Of a DNA stretch of 64,000 bases, positions 58,500 through 64,000 are shown one piece after another. The DNA comes from Bartonella grahamii ATCC 700132 (lineage in GTDB: Bacteria; Pseudomonadota; Alphaproteobacteria; Rhizobiales; Rhizobiaceae), in contig NZ_JACX01000001.1 in the NCBI RefSeq assembly GCF_000518085.1, positions 265,723 through 329,722 on the forward strand, written 5' to 3'. The notes under the pieces were generated by a model, which was not told where the DNA came from, searched no databases, and was given only the letters and a program-made list of their open reading frames with translations. Numbering within the stretch: position 1 is the first letter of the stretch; each line of letters begins with the position of its first letter. The position numbers were made by a program, and so were the translations under genes.

Positions 58500-58905
58500 T
58501 GCAAAACAGAACGCCTCAAACCAAATACACTTGGCTTGTCAATTTACGCGCTTGTTTTAAAGAAACCTTTCTTTAAGCTTCCCAAGCTCATTTCGCGACA
58601 GTGCTCGTGGATGGTATAATGGTAAAGTCCCGATGAATAATATAAAATTTATAGAGCATCTCCATCTTTACACTTCATAAAAGAGCAAGCTGGGTGCCAT
58701 TAGACACTTTTCCAACTCCCAATGTTGCGACAGTTTTTGGCATTTGGGACGGTTTATAAGAGGCATTTTTAGTGCTTTTTTATACAGTTTCATTCTACAC
58801 GGCTTTATTCGCTTGTAATGTGCAAGAGACATGAAATGAGAGAATCCTACGGTACTAAGATCTTTTATCCAACATGCAAAATAATGAACACTCTTTATAA
58901 ATCAA
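58500..58905 (+). repeat. Dispersed repeat family A, best-preserved copy 7
   Basis: It holds all landmarks in order: GCAAAACAGAACGCCTC, CATTTCGCGACAGTG, GGTATAATGGTAAAG, CATCTCCATCTTTACAC, CCAATGTTGCGACAGTTTTT, GGCATTTGGGACGG, TTATAAGAGGCATTTTTAGT, CTTGTAATGTGCAAGAG, ATGAGAGAATCCTACGG, CATCCAACATGCAAAAT and TATAAATCAA. Confidence 0.65.
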
Positions 58906-59084
58906 TGTGATGCATCTTAAGAAGTGGGATTTTAAATCTGCGCTTTTAGGAATTTTCGTTTTTTGAGGCGCAGAGAAGAGAGCAGGAATATTCAGAGTAG
59001 AGCTTACCTTGTATAATCTATGGATATCGTCTTTAGGATGGGGACATAAGACACGTGATATGGTTAGCAAAGCTTGCTTAAGAG

Positions 59085-59135
59085 AAATTTGGTTGTTTAC
59101 GAACAGTCGGAGGTTAAGAATCTTTCTTCGTCCGA
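59085..59135 (+). repeat. Dispersed repeat family B, 3' fragment
   Basis: GGTTGTTTACGAACAGTCGG followed by GGTTAAGAATCTTTCTTCG matches the 3' ends of the other family B copies. Confidence 0.45.
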
Positions 59136-59623
59136 AGAAGACGTTGATATGCCACTATACTTTTTATTACTAAATAGAATGTGGTTTATAGATGCTAAAT
59201 CGAAATGATAGTTTATTTCGTATGAGGTTTTCCGTATCTGGAGATTGTTTGGTTAAAAAACACATTTATTAATCACTTGAAAATAGTACTTAGAATTTTA
59301 AACGATAAGTTTTGGTCTTGATGACGATAATTATTTGTGATGATCGAAAGTACCCATTTTACGAAGCTTTCATTGATAGGCGATTCAAAATTTATTCTTT
59401 TCTTTTGTTGAAATATTTATTTTATAGCTATTTTTTTTTGCATCAAACATACCTTTATCAAAAGATAAATGGAAAAAATGATTAAAGGTAAGAAAATAGA
59501 GAGAGCCTTATGTATAATTTGGTTTTCTCGTAAAGTTTTTGTCTATTAACTTTTTTCTTCTTTTATTCATGAAGAGTGTAGAAAATGCATTGGAGAAGCA
59601 AAGAGAATAGGAAAAGTTAAAAG

Positions 59624-59650
59624 ATAGCCGTAACAATTAGTTACGGCTAT
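59624..59650 (-). terminator. Terminator of the trw operon
   Basis: An 11-bp perfect stem, ATAGCCGTAAC (59624-59634) and GTTACGGCTAT (59640-59650), has a five-base loop. It lies 40 bases downstream of trwD. On the minus strand CTTTTAACTTTT follows; on the plus strand TTTTT follows, so it can work in both directions. Confidence 0.85.
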
Positions 59651-59689
59651 TTTTTGTTTGCATCATATTACCGAGAGAGGAAGCTCCCC

Positions 59690-60751
59690 TTAAGCAATTT
59701 TTGATTTAGCAAAAATCGGGTCGTAAAAGACTTCAGAGAGTTTTCTATCTCTAAAGAACAACACTACGTCAACTGTTGTATAGAGAACGATTTTTATCAT
59801 TTCTAACTCGAGTTGCCGGCCAACTTCTGATCTTTTAATCAAGGTGGCACATCGTTCAAATGTCTGCAAAGCGCTGTTGGCATGCGTTGTTGTAATCGAT
59901 CCGGGATGACCAGTGTTGAGTGAATTGAGATATTCCCATGCTTCATTACCTCGCAATTCAGCGAGAAAAATTCGGTCGGGCGACTGACGCATACACGCAT
60001 CTAGGCATTCTTCAGCTGAAACACGGCCTACATTGTTACCATAAATCATATGTACATGATTGGGATGATTGGGTAGAAAAAGCTCATGAACATCTTCAAT
60101 TGTGATGATACGCTCCTCTACAGGGACCTTTTCAATTAAAGAGCGAGCAAATGTTGTTTTACCAGATCCTGTCTTGCCTGCAATAATAATGTTGCGTTTG
60201 TGAAAGACACATTCTTGTAAAAATTCAAGAATTTTCCCATCACGTTTATGTTGCAAAAGTTGAACTTCAAATGGCTCCAACCGTGTGAAGTCCTGCTTCG
60301 ATAACAAGTTATTTGCTTCTTTTTGCGAAGGTTTGTTAAAACTTACGTCGGAGAAATCATCAAATGCACCTTCTTCTTTGAGTTCTTCTAACGTCTTAAC
60401 TATAAGAGAATGTTTACGAATTACAAAAGAAAGAGCACCATCAACGACAGCTGGCGTTTGTATAATTGTACCACGTTGTCCACCAGGCAATAGCACATAA
60501 TTAATACTTTTGGGAGCCATACCGTTATAAACGATAATAGCTGTAATGAGCGTTTGCAAAAAAGTGGTTGTTAACTCTGGTACGTCATGTACTTGCCAAC
60601 CCTTAAAGCTTTTCGTCCATACTTCACAGGGGCGGCAAATCGATAATTCAGTGATCGAGGGATCTTCTAAGAAACAATCAAGCGGTTGTAGAAGCTGAAA
60701 AACTGCTTGATCTTTCTGTATCGGGTTAACGTGTGACAAGACTGTAGACAT
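59690..60751 (-). CDS. trwD: Type IV secretion ATPase TrwD (VirB11 family)
   Basis: Hexameric traffic ATPase at the inner face of the inner membrane, powering pilus assembly and substrate passage. The N-terminal domain (residues 1-150) has FLEDPSITELSICRPCEVWT. The RecA-like domain has Walker A AGKTGSGKTTFARSL (near 190), the Asp box IITIEDVHELFLPNHPNHVH, Walker B-like DRIFLAELRGNEAWEYL and the His box TGHPGSITTTHANSA. ATG 60751 starts MSTVLSHVNPIQKDQ, giving 353 residues; the start overlaps the end of trwE by 26 bases. It is the last trw gene before the terminator. The Trw rather than VirB assignment rests on its TrwG and TrwF neighbours. Confidence 0.92.
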   Translation of the reverse strand: MSTVLSHVNPIQKDQAVFQLLQPLDCFLEDPSITELSICRPCEVWTKSFKGWQVHDVPELTTTFLQTLITAIIVYNGMAPKSINYVLLPGGQRGTIIQTPAVVDGALSFVIRKHSLIVKTLEELKEEGAFDDFSDVSFNKPSQKEANNLLSKQDFTRLEPFEVQLLQHKRDGKILEFLQECVFHKRNIIIAGKTGSGKTTFARSLIEKVPVEERIITIEDVHELFLPNHPNHVHMIYGNNVGRVSAEECLDACMRQSPDRIFLAELRGNEAWEYLNSLNTGHPGSITTTHANSALQTFERCATLIKRSEVGRQLELEMIKIVLYTTVDVVLFFRDRKLSEVFYDPIFAKSKIA

Positions 60752-61886
60752 CGCTGAAATCCAGATCACGAGCAACAAAAATATTTACTCGTTCGCCTTG
60801 GTTTTTGTAAAGTGTTGGTGTGATATTGATGGAGTTTTGAAGAACATCGATCGCTATAGATTCAGCATTCTGAGCACCTTTATTTTGTGAGTTCTCTTTA
60901 TTTTCTTTACTGATTTTACTAACTTTTCCTTTTACCCATTCTCCTAAATCACCGATAATGCTTACCATAATTGCACTACCAAATCTCTCCCAAAAGCGTC
61001 TGTCAACCCAGCCACCAATACCCGCTTCACCCAAAGGACCTGTGCCAGGTGAGTCAAGATTGACAACAACACCAGAAGGCGTTTCGATGCGTGACCATTG
61101 CACAAACACACGCGTTTGTCCTTGTTGTATGCCACTTTGGTAAAAACCAACGACTTTAGAACCACGGTCAAGCAAAACAACACGACCACTTGTGGAATAA
61201 ATATCGCGTGTTAAATGACATGTCGTCATTCCGGGTTGTGATGTAATGATCTTTGTTTCTAGCGTGCAATCTATTTGCGTTCCTTGCGTAATCAAAAAGT
61301 CACGGTTACGAAGTTGCACCGCATGTGATTGACCTAAACGCACGGGCTGAAGGTTATCAAATAATACGCCACTACCTCTATCTTTATTCGATGCTTTATT
61401 ATTTGTATCTGTAGATCCTTCGCTACCACCGTTGTTAAGGCTAGAACTGAGCATACGTTTGCGTGCTAATTCTTCAGAATCTTGGAGCATGTGTGGAGGA
61501 ATGGCTGTTTGAAGAAGCTTACTCAAGGCCGGTGGAATATCTAGGTTTGAATCTTCTATTTGTGCTGGTTTTTCTGCTTCTTCTACAGTCTTTGGCTCTT
61601 CTATAATCCGAGGGACGTAGTTTGGTATAATTTGCTGTACTATTTGTTGTGGGTTTTCTTCCTCAACTTCCACGGTATTACGCATTTTAAAAGCTTTCCA
61701 AGTCAAGGCAATCGGTATCGTTACTATGACAATAAGTCCTACCACTAACAATGCACGGGTACCTGGAATTGTCGGACGACGTTCAGAACCTAATTCCGAC
61801 CCTCCATAAGTACCTTCAATATGTTTTTGCTCGACGTTGTCCAGTTTTGTACCTTTTCCCTCTCCTTCCTTATTGTCAAACATCAT
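60726..61886 (-). CDS. trwE: Type IV secretion core protein TrwE (VirB10 family)
   Basis: Spans both membranes and couples ATP use to channel gating in the core complex. The cytoplasmic N-terminus (about 40 residues, polar) is followed by one helix, ALLVVGLIVIVTIPIALTW (residues about 45-63). A Glu/Pro-rich periplasmic stretch comes next, then the C-terminal beta-barrel VirB10 domain, with FLITQGTQIDCTLETKI, then TCHLTRDIYSTSGRVVLLDRG, and an IETPSGVVVNLDSPGTGPLG region before the antenna helices. The 386 residues are full length. It starts ATGATG at 61886 and 61883; the second ATG overlaps the trwF stop (TGA). Confidence 0.93.
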   Translation of the reverse strand: MMFDNKEGEGKGTKLDNVEQKHIEGTYGGSELGSERRPTIPGTRALLVVGLIVIVTIPIALTWKAFKMRNTVEVEEENPQQIVQQIIPNYVPRIIEEPKTVEEAEKPAQIEDSNLDIPPALSKLLQTAIPPHMLQDSEELARKRMLSSSLNNGGSEGSTDTNNKASNKDRGSGVLFDNLQPVRLGQSHAVQLRNRDFLITQGTQIDCTLETKIITSQPGMTTCHLTRDIYSTSGRVVLLDRGSKVVGFYQSGIQQGQTRVFVQWSRIETPSGVVVNLDSPGTGPLGEAGIGGWVDRRFWERFGSAIMVSIIGDLGEWVKGKVSKISKENKENSQNKGAQNAESIAIDVLQNSINITPTLYKNQGERVNIFVARDLDFSDVYSLVTR

Positions 61887-62689
61887 TTTCCTCCTTTATT
61901 GATACGATAAACCACCGAAGATACTGTCCCTGTTGTGTTTGGTACGCCATTGGGGTCATAGGCTTCATTAAAAACAGCTAGAGCGCGTTTACCAAGCCGT
62001 ATGAGCCATTTAGGATTGACCTTATGAACGGCGATAATATCATTAGAACTGCCGATAACGGTGCGTGGTATTAAGCTTTCATTGCCTTCAGCATCTACGA
62101 CATAAATCGATGGCATATCCATGTTAGCGGGAAATTTGAAGTAAGTAATACGCCCATTGTCCCAAGCATTTATCGGAGCAATATCTTGGTGACCGCTCAT
62201 AGTATAACTCAGATTATAGCCTTTGACGCTTTGGTGAAAACCATGTTCAATCGCAAGGCGTCGGTTGTTTTCTTCTGACTTTTCATCATTTGAATCGGGA
62301 TAATGGAAAGCTAATTCATATGTTGATCCTGCACGGTCATTTCGAAATTGTAGTCGGAATTTGTAACTCCGTTTGTCAGTTACAACGATGAGATTGGTAT
62401 TGGCAAGTTCTGCTTTTGGTTTAATAAAAATATGCCGCCCTTTATGAGCAAAGGCATAGGCTTCTGAATCGCCAAAGGCATGAGTGATATACTGTTCACC
62501 TTCTTCAAGAATAATATGTGTTGCTACACCAAGAACTGTTTCAATTTGAACCACATCGGCTTCGTTATATGTTATATAGCGAATGCGGTGATCATATTGT
62601 GAATTTGATGGACTTTTGAGCGCCTGCACAGGTACCGTATAAAGAGAAGAAAACGAAGACAATAGAACAACGAACGCAAGTTTTTTCAT
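61883..62689 (-). CDS. trwF: Type IV secretion core protein TrwF (VirB9 family)
   Basis: Periplasmic/outer-membrane core subunit that pairs with the TrwH lipoprotein. ATG 62689 begins a signal peptide, MKKLAFVVLLSSFSSLYTVP, probably cut after VQA. The mature protein has the CagX/VirB9 domains: YDHRIRYITYNEADVVQIET, GEQYITHAFGDSEAYAF, RHIFIKPKAELANTNLIVVT and the C-terminal INAWDNGRITYFKFPANMDM. The 268 residues align in my memory almost end to end with R388 TrwF. An ATG at 62710 would add seven residues and overlap trwG. Confidence 0.93.
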   Translation of the reverse strand: MKKLAFVVLLSSFSSLYTVPVQALKSPSNSQYDHRIRYITYNEADVVQIETVLGVATHIILEEGEQYITHAFGDSEAYAFAHKGRHIFIKPKAELANTNLIVVTDKRSYKFRLQFRNDRAGSTYELAFHYPDSNDEKSEENNRRLAIEHGFHQSVKGYNLSYTMSGHQDIAPINAWDNGRITYFKFPANMDMPSIYVVDAEGNESLIPRTVIGSSNDIIAVHKVNPKWLIRLGKRALAVFNEAYDPNGVPNTTGTVSSVVYRINKGGK

Positions 62690-62702
62690 AACAATCAATT
62701 CC

Positions 62703-63404
62703 TTAATCATTTAACAGTATTTCTGGGTCAGAACGGTAACTTGTTATTTGAAAACCAAGGGGGTTAAGCAATCGATCAGATGATTTCATGGGTGCACCGA
62801 CATAGGTGTAACCAATTGTTGCAATCTGGTGCTGTTTTGGTCCGGTAGTAGCACCGCTGCTGTCAAGTTGCTGAGTCGTAAAACGTACAGTTGCTTGACC
62901 GAGTCCATTAAGCTGGATTGATCGTACTTTGACTGTGATACGTGCTTTATTGGAAAGCACTTTGTCCCGTGCATTTTCTCCATCATAGATTTTATAATAT
63001 TCTTGTTGAACAGATGCCGCACTTAAAAGTGCTGTTGTGTCATAGTTCAGTTGAATGGTATCGTAGTCGTAATTTTCGCGGTTAAGCACATATTGGTTTA
63101 GCCAATATCTATCTACAACTTCACCATAGCTGGTCTCGTGTTCACGCATGACTGAGATAACATCAACTGCACCCGTCGTATTATCAACGCGCAATACTAA
63201 GGGAGTTGGAGCTGGTTGAGAAAACCCAACGACTCCACATATCATACCGAATAAGCCAAAAAGACCAACAGTACTCGCTACACGCCATGCCGTTCTGCGC
63301 GATCTTATAAATTCATTAATAAGATCACGTTCTAAGCCACGGCTTTCTTCATAATAACTGCTAAGTTGTTCGGCTTTCACTGGTTTTACTTGTTTTGTTT
63401 TCAT
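62703..63404 (-). CDS. trwG: Type IV secretion inner-membrane protein TrwG (VirB8 family)
   Basis: Bitopic inner-membrane protein with a periplasmic NTF2-like domain that organises the secretion channel. MKTKQVKPVKAEQLSSYYEE and SRGLERDLINEF form the cytoplasmic start, one helix follows (VASTVGLFGLFGMICGVVGF, residues about 42-61), then SQPAPTPLVLRVDN and NQYVLNRENYDYDTIQLNYD. The 233 residues closely match R388 TrwG as I remember it, much more than Agrobacterium-type VirB8, which is the main reason to call this locus trw. Its ATG overlaps the trwH stop as ATGA. Confidence 0.94.
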   Translation of the reverse strand: MKTKQVKPVKAEQLSSYYEESRGLERDLINEFIRSRRTAWRVASTVGLFGLFGMICGVVGFSQPAPTPLVLRVDNTTGAVDVISVMREHETSYGEVVDRYWLNQYVLNRENYDYDTIQLNYDTTALLSAASVQQEYYKIYDGENARDKVLSNKARITVKVRSIQLNGLGQATVRFTTQQLDSSGATTGPKQHQIATIGYTYVGAPMKSSDRLLNPLGFQITSYRSDPEILLND

Positions 63405-63544
63405 CTGTCTCCTCGCTTAATTTCGGCAGGGATTGTTTTATTAATAGGCACACGGTTCCTATCATTGGGCTGTTTTAGCTTTGGTGCTAATGCACAAGCC
63501 GATAAAAGGTTTGCAATCAAAATTACAAGAATGATATTTTTCAT
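63401..63544 (-). CDS. trwH: Type IV secretion lipoprotein TrwH (VirB7-like)
   Basis: A 47-residue lipoprotein: MKNIILVILIANLLSACALA, with lipobox LLSAC and lipidated Cys17, then a short polar region with two prolines. It anchors the TrwF-containing core complex in the outer membrane. The stop TGA overlaps the trwG start. In Bartonella trwH is one of the genes duplicated together with trwJ and trwI; only this copy, next to trwG, is in the window. It is too short for most gene callers. Confidence 0.85.
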   Translation of the reverse strand: MKNIILVILIANLLSACALAPKLKQPNDRNRVPINKTIPAEIKRGDR

Positions 63545-63786
63545 TTTAATATGACTCTTTTTACTGTTATATGCATCTTGATATTTATTGTCATTATTAT
63601 AATTTTGATACTAAAGTAAAGTGTATAGTTTGCGATAATTGATCTTTTCTTAATTTCATTTTTTAATTTATGAAAATAGCTCAATTTCAGTGCGAATATT
63701 TTTTACTTTAGGAGTGGATATCCTCGTTATTTTGTCATATGGATATTAGGGGGGGCTGTTACGGGAAGCATTGCTTTTTATCTCAT
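63545..63786. other. Spacer between trwI and trwH
   Basis: AT-rich. On the plus strand a stop-free stretch 63680-63790 encodes a hydrophobic peptide (FVIWILGGAVTGSIAFYLI) but has no start codon. The spacer is long for a tightly packed operon; it may be a scar of the trwJ-I-H duplications. Confidence 0.4.
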
Positions 63787-64000
63787 CTAATTTCTATGTC
63801 TCCATAGATGTCCAAATGTAATTCCTTTTGCGAGAGAATTGGCAATGCTTGATAGTTTGAGTAACAGCATAATGGATATAATGGACAAGACGATAGCTCC
63901 CCCAAACATGGCGCTTATATTCTGGTCGTAGTCGAGTTTCATATCGCTCAAATAGTTTGCAAAGATATTCATCATCAGATTAAATACAGTCGCTAAGAGT
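63787..64000 (-). CDS. trwI: Type IV secretion membrane protein TrwI (VirB6 family), C-terminal part
   Basis: The frame is open from the right edge (LLATVFNLMMNIFANYL) to the stop at 63787, so this is the last 70 residues of a longer gene, not a small protein starting at the internal ATG 63975. Seen is one strongly hydrophobic helix, ISAMFGGAIVLSIISIMLLL, and an amphipathic KLSSIANSLAKGI tail, as at the end of VirB6-family polytopic proteins. Its place directly before trwH fits the trwJ-I-H order. Confidence 0.75.
   Translation of the reverse strand, partial: LLATVFNLMMNIFANYLSDMKLDYDQNISAMFGGAIVLSIISIMLLLKLSSIANSLAKGITFGHLWRHRN

Larger units (their letters stand above)
56552..59689. other. 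Gene-free buffer between sdhB and the trw locus
   Basis: 3.1 kb without an intact gene that I can support. From left to right: two degenerate tandem units (56547-56895); AT-rich sequence (56900-57640); a family B copy (57648-57800); a minus-strand gene remnant (57901-58184); a family C segment with an open frame (58195-58460); a family A copy (58500-58905); a family B 3' fragment (59085-59135); AT-rich sequence; then the trw terminator. Confidence 0.6.

Noticed and set aside
63787..63975. 62-residue independent membrane protein at the right edge
   Set aside because: The frame stays open to base 64000; it is the end of trwI.
1..64000. CRISPR arrays, tRNA/rRNA genes, intact insertion sequences or prophage
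   Set aside because: I looked for regular short repeats, tRNA arms and transposase or integrase genes; only xerC was found, which is a housekeeping recombinase, and the repeats present are dispersed and degenerate.

Overview
The window looks like chromosome of a Bartonella species (Alphaproteobacteria, Hyphomicrobiales). This rests on four things. The genes are rhizobial-type (TIGR02302/DUF4175, DUF2125, SDHAF4-like DUF1674, CobS/CobT, a 1571-residue NAD-glutamate dehydrogenase, a mitofilin-like protein with HemY). The base composition is AT-rich. Long stretches between genes are degraded and repeat-filled. The right end carries a Trw-type type IV secretion locus closely resembling that of plasmid R388, which in Bartonella is known as the locus for binding red blood cells. 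The species cannot be told from the sequence alone.

Layout. 1-9.3 kb: end of holA, a 1.9-kb gene-poor repeat region, tyrC, a YihY-family membrane protein, a YaiI-family protein, tlpA (minus strand), then argH, a small LptM-like lipoprotein and lysA. 9.4-20.6 kb: a TIGR02302 membrane protein, a methyltransferase, an OmpR-type regulator without its phosphoacceptor Asp, an EVE-domain protein, tsaD, then a mitofilin-like protein, HemY and a glutamine amidotransferase. The hemC and hemD genes that usually follow tsaD in rhizobia are absent, in keeping with Bartonella's dependence on host heme. 20.9-28.8 kb: a frameshifted DUF2125 gene followed by two eroded copies of its 3' half, one of them apparently split by a dispersed repeat; the large glutamate dehydrogenase; carbonic anhydrase. 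28.9-41.2 kb: ffh with a structured leader, chorismate mutase, rpsP, an SDHAF4-like gene, htpX, rsmB, a heparinase-family gene, a DUF1127 gene, purH, SURF1 and rpmB.

41.3-56.6 kb: a queuosine-precursor transporter; a restriction-modification pair (Dam-type adenine methylase plus HaeIII-family endonuclease) broken by four one-base homopolymer indels; cobT/cobS, a J-domain protein, bolA, xerC and sapC; rimM-trmD-rplS, which in relatives normally directly follow rpsP but here lie 19 kb away; and the sdhCDAB operon. 56.6-59.7 kb is a gene-free buffer of repeats and remnants. 59.7-64 kb is the 3' end of the trw operon on the minus strand (trwI partial, trwH, trwG, trwF, trwE, trwD) with a strong terminator.

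Two or three families of degenerate dispersed repeats occupy most long intergenic stretches. One copy lies inside a pseudogene, which suggests these repeats moved. I found no tRNA, rRNA, CRISPR array, intact prophage or intact insertion sequence.
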